Source: DAOVRD01 sp964521715
GTDB taxonomy: Bacteria > Planctomycetota > Brocadiia > SM23-32
Assembly: GCA_964521715.1 (NCBI GenBank)
Contig: CAZFSS010000009.1
Span: 62,001 to 126,000 of the forward strand
DNA: 64,000 nucleotides
Direction of reading: 5' to 3'
Every line of letters begins with the position of its first letter. Positions within the stretch are counted from its first letter, which is position 1. A model generated the notes under the pieces. That model searched no databases. It worked only from the letters and a program-made list of their open reading frames with translations, and was not told the DNA's origin. Positions 41,816-50,870 of the stretch are shown here, in pieces. The translations under genes and the position numbers were made by a program.

Positions 41816-41844
41816 ATCCTAACCGCATGGATAGTTTGTGTCAA
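41816..41844 (-). promoter_or_regulatory. sigma70-like promoter of the malectin lipoprotein gene
   Basis: Minus-strand TTGACA (41839-41844), 17 bp, TAGGAT (41816-41821), 64 bases before the GTG start. Confidence 0.65.
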
Positions 41845-41918
41845 CCGCGATCCCGCCCCGGTACGGTCGGCGGGAGAGAACTGCCGTCCTGCCACAGGAG
41901 GTGGGGAAAGGACGGGAC

Positions 41919-42758
41919 TCAGATCCAGCCCACGTCGCGCCGGATCCGGCGCACGGTGCGCGCGTCCGCCTTGAAGGGGATCGCCGGCGGGGAAGGCAGC
42001 GCCAGCCGACGCGTCTCGCCGAACACCGTCCCGCGCACCTTCATGTTGTAGGCGAGCACCATCAGCGTCTCCAGATTCACCACGTCGGTCATGTTGTAGG
42101 CGAGCAGCGTTTCGAGGGCCTTCGGGTTGCCGTTGCGGACGTAGTCGCGCCAGAGCAGCACGGCGAAGTAGCCGTCGACGCCCTCCAGCTCGCCGCGGTC
42201 GAGCCCGAGCTGCCTCTCGCAGCCCTTCAGCCCGCCCTTGTAGCCCAGGCTGCCGAGCACGTAGCGCAGGTCGATGTGCGCCTGGTCCATGCGGATGCCG
42301 AAGTAGCCCTCGATGAAGGGCACGTCGAAGCCCTTGCCGTTGTAGGTGACGATCAGGCCGTAGTCGCGGATGTCCTCGCGGAACTGCTCCAGGTTGTCGT
42401 CGCGGACGTACCAGCGGATGGAGCGGCCGTCGTAGATGGAGACGGCGGTGATGTAGTCGCGGGGCGGGGCGAGGCCGGTGGTCTCGATGTCGACGTAGGC
42501 GACCGAATGGCGGAACTCCGGGAAGAGGCGCCAGTGGAGGTTGGCGGGCAGGCGGTCGGCGAAGTGTCGGGCGTTGCCGTCGGCCAGGCGGCGGATGGAC
42601 TCGCCGGCGTGCCGGGCGACGGATTCGGCCTGGCGCGGGGAGAGGGGCAGGGCGGAGCAGTCGCAGGCCTGTTGCCAGGACAGCACGCCGGCGCGCCAGA
42701 GGTGCGCCTCCGTCTTCGGCCCCACCCCCGGCATGTGGCAGAACGTGTTTTCCAACAT
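41919..42758 (-). CDS. DEDD exonuclease-like protein (RNase H-like fold, YprB type)
   Basis: 279 residues. The N-terminus (MLENTFCHMPGVGPKTEAHLW) carries a helix-hairpin-helix-like GVGPKTE. The exonuclease core has VAYVDIETTGL (acidic D and E, about 87-97), IVTYNGKGFDVPFI (about 132-145), and LLAYNMTDVVNLETL (about 228-242) with the late aspartate, as in RNase_H_2/YprB proteins. The acid residues for two-metal catalysis look present. It starts 12 bases after the dipeptidase stop and is likely in one transcript with it. Confidence 0.83.
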   Translation of the reverse strand: MLENTFCHMPGVGPKTEAHLWRAGVLSWQQACDCSALPLSPRQAESVARHAGESIRRLADGNARHFADRLPANLHWRLFPEFRHSVAYVDIETTGLAPPRDYITAVSIYDGRSIRWYVRDDNLEQFREDIRDYGLIVTYNGKGFDVPFIEGYFGIRMDQAHIDLRYVLGSLGYKGGLKGCERQLGLDRGELEGVDGYFAVLLWRDYVRNGNPKALETLLAYNMTDVVNLETLMVLAYNMKVRGTVFGETRRLALPSPPAIPFKADARTVRRIRRDVGWI

Positions 42759-42770
42759 GGCGCTACCCGT

Positions 42771-44009
42771 TCACCGTTCGCCCTTGACGATGCGGTCGCC
42801 GGGGAAGACCGCCCGCGCCACGCGCAAGACGTTCCCGCCGATGATCTTGCGAATGGCGTCGTCCGAATGCCCCTGCTGCACAAGCCCCACCGTGATGTAC
42901 GGCCAGTTCGTCCAGTAGCAGCTCAACATGCCCGGCTCAGAGTTGTCGGGCGGGCTGCCCTCCGGACCCGGCTGCCAGAGCCAGCGCCAGCGCTTGCGCT
43001 CCCGAAGCTCGCCCATCTTCCGAAGTTCCGCGTGGTACGTGGACGCCGTCGCGCAGTAGTCCATGCCGATGGCCACGTGGTCGGCACCGAACGCCTTCAC
43101 GGCGTAGTCGAGGTGATCGAGCATGGCCAGCAGGTCGTCGCTGAGGCCCAGGAAGCCGGGCACGGCGTATATGCCGATGTAGCCGCCGCTGTCGCAGAGC
43201 GCGCGGATCACCTCGTCGGGCTTCGAGCGGATGTGCGGGAAGAGCGCCGCGCAGCTCGAATGGCTGGCCACCACGGGCTTCTCGGAGACCTGGGCGGCCT
43301 CCAGGGCCGTCTGCCAGCCCGAGTGCGCCACGTCCACGATGACGCCGACGCGGTTCATCTCGGCCACGACGGCCCGGCCGAAGTCGCTCAGGCCGGCGTT
43401 CGCCGTCTCGCCGGCGCCATCGCCGATCATGTTGCGGCGCTGATAGGTGAGGTGCATCATGCGGGCGCCGAGCTCGAAGAAGACGCGGATGTACTGCAGT
43501 TCCTCCTCGACCGATTCCCAGTTCTGGGCGAGCGGCACGCCGTTGATGGTCAGGTAGAAGCAGGGCCGGCCGCGCTCCCTGGCGGCGGCGATGTCGTCCG
43601 GGGTGACGGCCCGGTCGATGACGTCGCTCATGTCGGCCGCGAAGGTGTAGTGGGCCAGTCGGCGCATGATCCGCATCGGGGCCTGGCACTCTTCGCCGGC
43701 CGTGGCCAGCATGCAGTCCACGCCGGAGGCCTGCCAGGTCTCCAGGTACTCGGCCCGCTGATGGGCGTCTGTGACCATGCGGGTCATGTAGCTCTGCTCG
43801 AGCATCTCGCGGAGCTCGGTAGGTGGTGCGCCTTCTCTGGCGGCGGCCTGGAGGGCATCGCCGTCGGGCGCCGCTCGCGGGGCGAGCCCGTAGGACTCCA
43901 CGACGAGCGAGTCGCGGTGCAGTTCGAGGCCGTGTTCCAGATCCTTCCGGCTCGGCTTGAGCAGGTCGAGCGCCGCCTGCCGCGCCTTCTCGATCTTCTC
44001 GTTTAGCAT
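42771..44009 (-). CDS. Membrane-dipeptidase-like metallopeptidase (M19 family)
   Basis: 412 residues from ATG 44009 with GAGGAG about 10 bases upstream. TIM-barrel amidohydrolase features: LHRDSLVVESYG near the N-terminus (instead of HNDLP), FYLTINGVPLAQNWESVEEEL, RMMHLTYQRRNMIGDG, GVIVDVAHSGWQTALEA, and HSSCAALFPHIRSKPDEVI, matching the M19 renal-dipeptidase family that splits dipeptides with two zinc ions. No signal peptide, so cytoplasmic. The first metal motif is unusual (HRDS), which may weaken one metal site. Confidence 0.82.
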   Translation of the reverse strand: MLNEKIEKARQAALDLLKPSRKDLEHGLELHRDSLVVESYGLAPRAAPDGDALQAAAREGAPPTELREMLEQSYMTRMVTDAHQRAEYLETWQASGVDCMLATAGEECQAPMRIMRRLAHYTFAADMSDVIDRAVTPDDIAAARERGRPCFYLTINGVPLAQNWESVEEELQYIRVFFELGARMMHLTYQRRNMIGDGAGETANAGLSDFGRAVVAEMNRVGVIVDVAHSGWQTALEAAQVSEKPVVASHSSCAALFPHIRSKPDEVIRALCDSGGYIGIYAVPGFLGLSDDLLAMLDHLDYAVKAFGADHVAIGMDYCATASTYHAELRKMGELRERKRWRWLWQPGPEGSPPDNSEPGMLSCYWTNWPYITVGLVQQGHSDDAIRKIIGGNVLRVARAVFPGDRIVKGER

Positions 44010-44073
44010 GTCGCTGTCGCTCCTCTGCCAGAGGCGATGTTGGGGTCCGCGAGCGCCTCCGCGCAGGGGGACC

Positions 44074-44101
44074 ATCTTACCGTGCCCTCGCGGCACCGCA
44101 A
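44074..44101 (-). promoter_or_regulatory. Possible promoter of the dipeptidase gene
   Basis: Minus-strand TTGCGG (44096-44101), 16 bp, TAAGAT (44074-44079), about 65 bases before the start. Confidence 0.4.
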
Positions 44102-44153
44102 GCGCAGGGACGGCGGGGTGGCGAGCCGCCGCACTCCAGAAGGCGGGAGGACG

Positions 44154-44954
44154 CTAGCTGCCCGTGCTTGCGTAGTGGCGGATGCCGAGCCGCCAGACCT
44201 GCAAGCAGACGAACAGGAACGCCACGCCCACCAGCGGCGCGGCCCAGTGCACGACGGCCGGCGTGCCCAACACATCCCGCCGCCCGAGGATGGCGTGCGC
44301 GGGGAAGTAGTTGATCGTCGCCAGCGGGATCACGAACGTGAAGAACCGGCGGAACCACGGCTTGTAGACCGTGAGCGGGAACTGCGCCGCTTCCACGCCG
44401 CCGTAAGTGACCGTGTTCGCGATCTCCAGGGTCTCGACTGTCCAGAAGGCCATCGTGGCCTGGAGGACGAAGATGCCGCTGAAGATGCAGGAGCCGCCGA
44501 GCATCGCCGCGATCGCGAGCGCGACCTTCGCCGGCGTCCACGCCACGTGCAGCGCGCACGCCGCCCATATCAGCACGATCAGCCCCTGCGTGAAGCGGCC
44601 GATGCGCATGAGCTGGAGCTCCTGGCCCGCGAGCTGAAGCACCGTGCTGCGCGGCCTGAGCAGCACGCGGTCGAACTCGCCCGTGCGCACCATGCCGGGG
44701 AAGAGGTCGAACCCCCGCGCGACCGCCTCCGCCAGGGCGAACGCCACGCTGACCATCCCGTAGAACAGCGCCACCTCGGGGAGCGACCATCCCTCCAACG
44801 ACCCGAACCGGTCGAACAGCGCCCAGATGGCCAGGAACTCGACGCCGGTCGCCAGGAAGTGGCTGACGGCGTACAGGACGAACGAGGCGCGGTACTGCAT
44901 CTGGGCGCGCAGCGACGTGCCGATGTAGCGCAGGTAGAGCCGCAGCCAATTCAT
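44154..44954 (-). CDS. ABC-2 type exporter permease, second subunit
   Basis: 266 residues from ATG 44954 (MNWLRLYLRYIGTSLRAQMQYR) with AGGGAGG 9 bases upstream; a GTG 9 bases earlier sits too near the ribosome site. Six membrane segments. FPGMVRTGEFDRVLLRP in the loop and ANTVTYGGVEAAQFPLTVY and PLATINYFPAHAILGR match ABC-2 permeases of the DUF990-like group. It begins 5 bases after the first permease stop. Works with the ATPase at 45748 and the permease at 44960, exporting an unknown substrate. Confidence 0.88.
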   Translation of the reverse strand: MNWLRLYLRYIGTSLRAQMQYRASFVLYAVSHFLATGVEFLAIWALFDRFGSLEGWSLPEVALFYGMVSVAFALAEAVARGFDLFPGMVRTGEFDRVLLRPRSTVLQLAGQELQLMRIGRFTQGLIVLIWAACALHVAWTPAKVALAIAAMLGGSCIFSGIFVLQATMAFWTVETLEIANTVTYGGVEAAQFPLTVYKPWFRRFFTFVIPLATINYFPAHAILGRRDVLGTPAVVHWAAPLVGVAFLFVCLQVWRLGIRHYASTGS

Positions 44955-44959
44955 GGAGT

Positions 44960-45751
44960 TCACCCTCCCTGCACGACGACGCGGCGGGTACCGCGCGCGA
45001 GCAGCCATCGGCCGAACGCGATGAGCGCCACAGTCCACGCCAACTGCTGCAAGAGGGCCGGGACGGCCTGCGAGGGCGGGATGTGCCCCATGTAGAGACG
45101 GGCGGGCGTGTCCACCACGCCCCGGAAGGGCAGGGCGTAGACGATCGCCTTCAGCCAGTCGGGCAGCAGCGGCAGCGGGATCACCATGCCGGATAGCACG
45201 TATGCTCCTATGCCCATGACGCGCGAGGCGCCTTCGCCGCTGATGGTCCAGAGCATGGAGATCGAGTGCAGCGCGGTGATGGCGGCCGCCAGCAGCAGGG
45301 CGGCGAGCGTGGCCGCAAGCCACGCGCACGCGGACGCCGTGCTCGCTGGCGGCCGGAGTCCGAAGAAGAGCCCCGCGACGATGAACATGGGGACGGCCCG
45401 CAGCATCGTGGGCGCCGCCCGAAGCGCCACGGCGCGGCTGAACCAGAAGCCGTACAGGTCCACGGGCCGCAGCAGCTCGTAGGCCACGTTGCCGGAGCGG
45501 ATCAACTGCCGCAGGTCGGTGTCCGTGTTGAACGGCAGCATGGCGAAGAACGCCTGGCTGAGCCACACGTAGCTGACGACGTCGGGATAGCTGATCGGCT
45601 GGGCGGCGGTCGAAGCGCGGTAGAAGGCCGCCAGGATCATCAGGCGGATCAGGCCCCAGAAAAGCTGGGTGCCGAATCCCGCGGCGGCGGCCGCCCGGTA
45701 CTGGAGCAGCATCCGGCAGCGCGCGCTCAGGATCGCCCAGTATGGCCTCAT
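44960..45751 (-). CDS. ABC-2 type exporter permease, first subunit
   Basis: 263 residues from ATG 45751, overlapping the ATPase stop by 4 bases. Six membrane segments; the DLRQLIRSGNVAYELLRPVDLYGFWFSR loop is characteristic of this permease type, which forms a heterodimer with the second permease. The frame is open far upstream (to 46468) but that part is an antiphase shadow of the ATPase gene. Confidence 0.88.
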   Translation of the reverse strand: MRPYWAILSARCRMLLQYRAAAAAGFGTQLFWGLIRLMILAAFYRASTAAQPISYPDVVSYVWLSQAFFAMLPFNTDTDLRQLIRSGNVAYELLRPVDLYGFWFSRAVALRAAPTMLRAVPMFIVAGLFFGLRPPASTASACAWLAATLAALLLAAAITALHSISMLWTISGEGASRVMGIGAYVLSGMVIPLPLLPDWLKAIVYALPFRGVVDTPARLYMGHIPPSQAVPALLQQLAWTVALIAFGRWLLARGTRRVVVQGG

Positions 45752-46731
45752 CGCTTCAGGTCTCCGTAGAGGCGGGCGATGATGTGCTCGATGGGGGGGT
45801 TCTCCACGAAGAGGTCGCTGACGGCGTAGCGCGCCGTGACGCGGCCGATCAGGTCGGCGGCCGAGACGCGCTCCGGATCGAATCGCAGGTGCACGCGGTG
45901 CCCGTCGTGGCGGATGACGGCGGCGTCCGGATCGCGCACGTCTTCGCCTTCGTTGACGAGGTCGACGGTCAGCCAGCGCTCCCGGGTGACGCGCGCCCTC
46001 AGCTCGTCCAGCGTGCCGTCGAGCAGTATCTTGCCTTCGTTGATGACGATGACGCGCCGGCAGAGGGCCTCGATGTCGTCCATGTCGTGCGTGCTGAGGA
46101 TGACGGTGACGCCGCGCTCGCGGTTGAGGCGGCGCACGAAGTCCCGCACGGCCAGCTTCGAGACGGCGTCCAGGCCGATCGTCGGCTCGTCCAGGTAGAG
46201 CAGGGCAGGGGAGTGGAGCAGGGCGGCGGCCAGGTCGCACCGCATGCGCTGTCCCAGGCTGAGTTGGCGGACCGGCACGTCGAGCAGGCCGTCGAGCTCG
46301 AGGAGCCCGACCAACTCGTCGCGGGCGCGGGCGTAGTCCGGCTGGGGCACGCGATAGATGTCGCGCAGGAGCTCGAACGATTCGATCACGGGCAGGTCCC
46401 ACCAGAGCTGCGTCCGCTGGCCGAACACGACGCCGATGCGGCTCACGGTGGGCGCGCGCTCGCGCCACGGCACGCGCCCGAGCACCTCGACCCGCCCGGA
46501 GTCCGGGACCAGGATTCCCGAGAGCACCTTGACCGTGGTGGACTTGCCGGCCCCGTTCGGGCCGATGTAGCCGACCAGCTCGCCCGCCTGCACGGAGAAG
46601 GAGACGCCGTCCAGGGCGTGCACGGTGCGGTGGCGGCGATGCGCGACGCCGGCCAGGGCCCCCCAGAAGCCGGGCCGTCGCTCGGCCACGCGGAACGTCT
46701 TGACCAGATCCTCGACGACGATCTGGGACAC
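45748..46731 (-). CDS. ABC exporter ATPase (NatA/CcmA-like)
   Basis: 327 residues from GTG 46731 with GGAGGG just upstream; the frame to 46860 upstream is not coding. Walker A GPNGAGKST (about 55-63), Q-loop, signature LSLGQRMRCDLAAALL (about 155), Walker B LLYLDEPTIGLD (about 175-186), H-loop ILSTHDMDD. A C-terminal extension of about 90 residues (VDLVNEGEDVRDPDAAV onward) resembles the regulatory tail of exporters with two different permeases. It drives the two permeases downstream in the same operon. Confidence 0.93.
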   Translation of the reverse strand: MSQIVVEDLVKTFRVAERRPGFWGALAGVAHRRHRTVHALDGVSFSVQAGELVGYIGPNGAGKSTTVKVLSGILVPDSGRVEVLGRVPWRERAPTVSRIGVVFGQRTQLWWDLPVIESFELLRDIYRVPQPDYARARDELVGLLELDGLLDVPVRQLSLGQRMRCDLAAALLHSPALLYLDEPTIGLDAVSKLAVRDFVRRLNRERGVTVILSTHDMDDIEALCRRVIVINEGKILLDGTLDELRARVTRERWLTVDLVNEGEDVRDPDAAVIRHDGHRVHLRFDPERVSAADLIGRVTARYAVSDLFVENPPIEHIIARLYGDLKR

Positions 46732-46810
46732 GATGCCCTCCGGTCGCTCAGGCGGATGAACGCAGGAAGAAGGACACGCGACAGGCAAGCGGGCGCGGCG
46801 AGGACGAGGG

Positions 46811-47989
46811 CTACGGCCGCGCTTCGACGATGCGCGAGAGGGCCTGTTCGAGCACTTCATCGGGGTAAGTCAGCGAGATGCGGAAGTACCCCTCGCCCCA
46901 TTGGCCGTAACCCAGTCCCGGGGTCACCACGACGCCCGCCTTCTCCAGGAGCTCCGTCGCGAAGGCCGCGCTGGAGCCCTCGTACTTCCCGGGTACGGGA
47001 GCCCACACGTAGATGGTGGCCTTCGGCTTCTCGACGGACCAGCCGTTGGTATTCAACGCCTCCACGACCATGTCGCGGCGGCGCCGGTAAACGGCGTTGA
47101 TGGACGGACTGAGCTGTTCCAGCATGCTGAAGGCCCTGGCGGCGGCGAACTGCACGGGCCGCAGCGTCCCGTTGTCTATGTTCTCCTTGACCGTGCGCAG
47201 GGCCTTGACGGCGGAGGCGTTGCCCACGACGCATCCGACGCGCCAGCCCGTCATGTTGAGGGCCTTGCTGAGGGAGAAGAACTCCACGGCGACCTCGTCG
47301 GCGCCCTCGACCTGCAGGATGCTGGGCGCGATGTAGCCGTCGTAGGTGTTCTCGCTGTAGGCGCAGTCGTGTGCGATGAGGATGTTGTTCTGCCGGCCGA
47401 ACTCGACGGCGCGCTCGAAGAAGGCGAGCGGTGCCGTGGCCGTGGTCGGGTTGCTCGGGTAGTTGAGCCAGAGCAGCTTGGCCAGCCGCCGCACTTCGTG
47501 CGGGATGGCGTCGAAGTCGAGCAGGAAGTCATTCTCCTTCAGCAGCGGCGCCTGGTAAGTGACCGCGCCGGCGAACACGTGGCCGATGTTGTAGGTCGGA
47601 TAGCCCGGGCAGGGCGCGACGGCCACGTCGCCCGGGTTCAGGATCGCCATCGCGAACTTGGCAATGGCATCCTTGCTGCCCATTGTGGTGACGATCTGGT
47701 CCCCGGCCAGGGCAACTCCGAACCGGCGCCGGTAGAACTCCCTCGCAGCCTGGGGAAACTCGGGCGCCGGGATGTCGCAGCCGTAGCGATGGCGGTTCGG
47801 GTCCGCGGCGTCGCGAACGGCCCGGCAGAGCTCGTCCACGATGGGATCCGGCGTCGGCATGTCGGGGTCGCCTATGCCCAGGTTGATGACCTGCATGCCC
47901 TTATCGCGTGCGGCCGCGATCTTGCGCCTCAGGTCTGCAAACAGGTAGGGCGGCAACTTGAGCAGGCGCTCGGGCTGTTGGATCTCCAT
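46811..47989 (-). CDS. dapL: LL-diaminopimelate aminotransferase-like class I aminotransferase
   Basis: 392 residues from ATG 47989. PLP-dependent fold type I: INLGIGDPDMPTPDP (about 35-49), GYPTYNIG (about 129-136), LNYPSNPTTATAP (about 175-187), catalytic Lys242 in FFSLSKALNMTGWRVG and the phosphate-binding Arg250. These match DapL, which converts tetrahydrodipicolinate directly to LL-diaminopimelate for lysine and peptidoglycan. Other class I aminotransferases are similar, so the name is probable, not sure. The open frame above to 48175 lacks a ribosome site. Confidence 0.82.
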   Translation of the reverse strand: MEIQQPERLLKLPPYLFADLRRKIAAARDKGMQVINLGIGDPDMPTPDPIVDELCRAVRDAADPNRHRYGCDIPAPEFPQAAREFYRRRFGVALAGDQIVTTMGSKDAIAKFAMAILNPGDVAVAPCPGYPTYNIGHVFAGAVTYQAPLLKENDFLLDFDAIPHEVRRLAKLLWLNYPSNPTTATAPLAFFERAVEFGRQNNILIAHDCAYSENTYDGYIAPSILQVEGADEVAVEFFSLSKALNMTGWRVGCVVGNASAVKALRTVKENIDNGTLRPVQFAAARAFSMLEQLSPSINAVYRRRRDMVVEALNTNGWSVEKPKATIYVWAPVPGKYEGSSAAFATELLEKAGVVVTPGLGYGQWGEGYFRISLTYPDEVLEQALSRIVEARP

Positions 47990-48104
47990 CTGACTTACCT
48001 CTCGCTCTGGGAGCCCGCCGCAATGGCGCTTGACGCACGCCCCCCGCGAAGTGCCGGCGCATAGAGGGACGGAGGCTGCCTCGCACCCCCGGAGAACGCG
48101 GGGA

Positions 48105-48132
48105 AGTATACCAGCGAGGCATGAATTGTCAA
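48105..48132 (-). promoter_or_regulatory. sigma70-like promoter of dapL
   Basis: Minus-strand perfect TTGACA (48127-48132), 16 bp, TATACT (48105-48110). The predicted leader is about 110 bases. Confidence 0.65.
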
Positions 48133-48156
48133 TACACGAGAGCGTCCGGCGGGCGC

Positions 48157-48185
48157 TTGCAGGAGGCCGTTGCATGTTCTACACT
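48157..48185 (+). promoter_or_regulatory. Promoter of the ankyrin lipoprotein gene
   Basis: TTGCAG (48157-48162), 17 bp, TACACT (48180-48185), about 58 bases before the ATG at 48244, back to back with the dapL promoter. Confidence 0.45.
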
Positions 48186-48243
48186 CTATCTGTCCGGCCA
48201 GCGAACAACGAGCGCCGGCCTGTCGGCGGTGAGAGCAGGCATC

Positions 48244-49599
48244 ATGGATAGAGCGCGTCACCTTTGGCTTCCATGCGTGCTGGGCGTGCTGCTTCTGCTT
48301 GGGGCGGGATGCGGCCGCTCCAAGAAGGGCGAGCCGCTGCTGGTGGCCGTGGCCGGCGGCAAGCTCGGCACGGTCAAGGCGCTTCTGGACAAGGGCGCCG
48401 ACCCCAACTTGAAGGGGGCCGTGGCCGGTGACACGGGCCTGCATCTGGCCGCCTTCGGGGGGAACGTCCCGATCGCAACGCTGCTGTTGGAGGCAGGGGC
48501 GGACCCGAACGTGCGGCGCAATGACGGGGCAACGCCGCTCCACATCGCGGCGATGCTGGGGCAGACGGAACTCGTCAAACTGCTGCTGGAGCACGGTGCG
48601 GACGTGAACGTGCAGAACCACGACGGCATGACGCCGCTGGCCCTTGCCACGGCGAACGGACAGAGCGAGGTGGTGGAATTGCTGGAGGCCCATGAAGCCA
48701 GGGCGCGTTGGGGCGTCCGGGCGCCTGCTCGCCTGTCGGATGTCTCGGGGGCCGGAGTTGTCGCGGAGGCGGAGACGCTGCTGGACGAGGAGACCGGGCC
48801 GAACGTGACAGGGTCGACGGGCCTGACGCCTCTTGCCGCCGCAGCGCTGGGGTATCAGCCGGAAACGGCGAAGCTGCTGATCGAGCGTGGCGCAGACGTC
48901 AACATGCCCAGCGGCGGCACGACGCCTCTGCACTTCGCGGCCATGGCTGCCAGCGTGGAGGTCGCTGAGGTCCTTCTCGCTCATGGTGCGGACGTGAACG
49001 TGTCAGACGGGCATGGCGTCACGCCCCTGTCATTGGCAGAGGGGTGCGGCGTGTCCGAGATGGTGAACCTGCTCGAGGAGCATGGCGGAGAGGTCGGCTG
49101 GGGCGACCAGCCATGGGCCCCGATGTTCGAGGCCGTGGGTCGGCGGGACGCCGCGGCTGTTGAGGCCCTGCTGGCGAGGGGCGCCGATCCGAGCGAGAAA
49201 GGGATACGCTGGGTGACGCCGCTCCATCTGGCCGTCACGATCCAGTCCCCCGACATGGTCCGCCTGCTGCTCGAACACGGCGCCAATCCGAACGCTGCAA
49301 CCACGAGGGGTCTGCCCCGCTCCCAGACACGTCCGGACTCGATCGCGAGCCACGCCGCCTCAAAGCCGGGCGCAACGCCGCTGCACATCGCCGTCTGCGA
49401 GGGCAACGCCGAACTGGTCGGACTCCTGCTCGACGGCGGCACAGACGTCAACCAGGAGAACGGCGTCGGGGAAACCCCGCTGGCCATGGCCGTCGCGCGC
49501 GGGCATGAGGACATCATCCGCCTGCTCAAAGAGAAGGGCGGACTGGAGCACGCGCCTCTGCCCAAGCCGGAGCCCGAGTCGGGGCCGCCGAGGATCTGA
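48244..49599 (+). CDS. Ankyrin-repeat lipoprotein
   Basis: 451 residues from ATG 48244. Signal peptide LWLPCVLGVLLLLGAGC with a GAGC lipobox, so the ankyrin domain is exported and lipid-anchored. At least ten ankyrin units follow in three groups: about 30-175, 200-300 and 310-440, with consensus such as GNVPIATLLLEAGADPNVRR, TPLHIAAMLGQTELVKLLLEHGADVNVQ. Ankyrin repeats bind other proteins; the partner is unknown. Nothing in the sequence points to a eukaryotic target. Confidence 0.9.
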   Translation: MDRARHLWLPCVLGVLLLLGAGCGRSKKGEPLLVAVAGGKLGTVKALLDKGADPNLKGAVAGDTGLHLAAFGGNVPIATLLLEAGADPNVRRNDGATPLHIAAMLGQTELVKLLLEHGADVNVQNHDGMTPLALATANGQSEVVELLEAHEARARWGVRAPARLSDVSGAGVVAEAETLLDEETGPNVTGSTGLTPLAAAALGYQPETAKLLIERGADVNMPSGGTTPLHFAAMAASVEVAEVLLAHGADVNVSDGHGVTPLSLAEGCGVSEMVNLLEEHGGEVGWGDQPWAPMFEAVGRRDAAAVEALLARGADPSEKGIRWVTPLHLAVTIQSPDMVRLLLEHGANPNAATTRGLPRSQTRPDSIASHAASKPGATPLHIAVCEGNAELVGLLLDGGTDVNQENGVGETPLAMAVARGHEDIIRLLKEKGGLEHAPLPKPEPESGPPRI

Positions 49600-49601
49600 G
49601 G

Positions 49602-49796
49602 GTGGACCGTGCATTGCTCCTTGCGGATCCGCGGCAGCTCGGGCGTGAGGGCGGGCTGAGGCGTTGCGTCACGGGGCTACCGGCCCGGCCGGCCGTCTGG
49701 CTCGCAGTTGGCTTCGTCCTCGCCACGTCCGTCGGCTGCGGCAAGGCCAAGGGGCTGCTGACCTGTGGCATTGCAGCCCCGGCTGAGAGATCATGA
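49602..49796 (+). CDS. Putative small lipoprotein overlapping the holA start
   Basis: 64 residues from GTG 49602, two bases after the ankyrin stop. A hydrophobic stretch VWLAVGFVLATSVGC ends in a VGC lipobox, followed by only GKAKGLLTCGIAAPAERS. Its TGA overlaps the holA ATG (ATGA, 49793-49796), which suggests coupling. lptE usually precedes holA in diderms, but this frame is far too short for LptE. It may be a remnant, a small lipoprotein or a chance frame. Confidence 0.35.
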   Translation: MDRALLLADPRQLGREGGLRRCVTGLPARPAVWLAVGFVLATSVGCGKAKGLLTCGIAAPAERS

Positions 49797-50863
49797 CCAC
49801 GCTGAAGGCATTGGAGTTCGAAGATCGCGTCGACGAGGTTTCCCGCGCCCCCGTCTGCGCGCTGGCAGGGGGGGACGACGCGCTGCGTTCCCGGTGCGTG
49901 CGGATGCTGGCCGAAGCTGCCGCTGCGCCCGACCTGCCGGGCAGCACGGTCCGGCGGTTCGAGGACGCACCCGACCCGCGCGACGTCTTCGACGAACTCC
50001 GCACCGTGCCGTTCCTGGGCATGCCGGGCAGGCGGGTGGTGATCGTCGAGAAGGGGGACGCCTTCCTTGCAGGGAGTTGGGAGCGTGTGGCCGAATACCT
50101 GCGGACGCCCAGCCCGACGGGCGCCTTGATCCTCTGTCTGGATGAGCTGAACGCGTCAAAGCTGCCCGGGCGTCAACAGGGCGACTCGGCCGAGAAAGAG
50201 CGCGGTAAATCATGGCGGGCCTTTGTCAAACGGCTCTCCGAACGTGGCGCCGTCGTGGACTGCCACACGCCGACGTGGGAGGAGGCGAGGCAGTGGACCC
50301 GGTCCACGGCCGAACGGATGGGCAAGAGGCTGACCCCGCGGGCCTGTTCGGTCCTGGTGGAGGCGGTCGGGCCGGACCTGATGGCGCTCGAGGGCGAGCT
50401 GCAAAAGCTGTCCGCCTACGTCGAACCTGAGACGACGATCAGCGAACGTGACGTCGCCGAGATGGTCGCGCAGGCGCGCCAGCGCGTTGTCTTTGACTTG
50501 GCCGACGTCGTCGCGCAAGGCAACGCGGCGGAGGCGCTGCGCCTGTGCGGTCAGCTCCTGCTGCGCGGCGAGCGGCCGGAGGGCATCATAGCCGTGCTGG
50601 CCTTGCGGGTGCGCCAGCTCTGGCAGATCAAGAGGCTCCAGGCCGATGGCGTCCCGCAGAAAGACATTGCCCAACAGGTCAACGTGCCGGCGTTCGTCGT
50701 GCGCCGCTCGATTGACGCGCTGGGAAGGCTCCCCGACGAGGCCCTGGCCCGGCAGTTGGCGACGCTCTGCTCAGCCGACGTCGAACTGAAGACGCAATCC
50801 CTGCGCGCGCATGAGGAAGGGCTGTGGTTGGAAGGCCTGGTGGCCAGGCTGTGTGAGGCGTAG
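49793..50863 (+). CDS. holA: DNA polymerase III subunit delta
   Basis: 356 residues of the clamp loader subunit that opens the sliding clamp. Typical HolA segments: LPGSTVRRFEDAPDPRDVFDELRTVPFLGMPGRRVVIVEKG (about 43-85), LTPRACSVLVEAVGPDLMALEGELQKLSAYV (about 176-206), ISERDVAEMVAQARQRVVFDLADVVAQGNAAEAL (about 213-245) and LALRVRQLWQIKRLQADG. The ATPase P-loop is absent as expected for delta. It overlaps the short frame upstream by 4 bases and ends 7 bases from a convergent gene. Confidence 0.93.
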   Translation: MTTLKALEFEDRVDEVSRAPVCALAGGDDALRSRCVRMLAEAAAAPDLPGSTVRRFEDAPDPRDVFDELRTVPFLGMPGRRVVIVEKGDAFLAGSWERVAEYLRTPSPTGALILCLDELNASKLPGRQQGDSAEKERGKSWRAFVKRLSERGAVVDCHTPTWEEARQWTRSTAERMGKRLTPRACSVLVEAVGPDLMALEGELQKLSAYVEPETTISERDVAEMVAQARQRVVFDLADVVAQGNAAEALRLCGQLLLRGERPEGIIAVLALRVRQLWQIKRLQADGVPQKDIAQQVNVPAFVVRRSIDALGRLPDEALARQLATLCSADVELKTQSLRAHEEGLWLEGLVARLCEA

Positions 50864-50870
50864 GCGGGGG

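Noticed and set aside
47990..48104. Non-coding RNA or riboswitch ahead of dapL
   Set aside because: The predicted leader of about 110 bases shows no lysine-riboswitch-like or other recognisable conserved structure.
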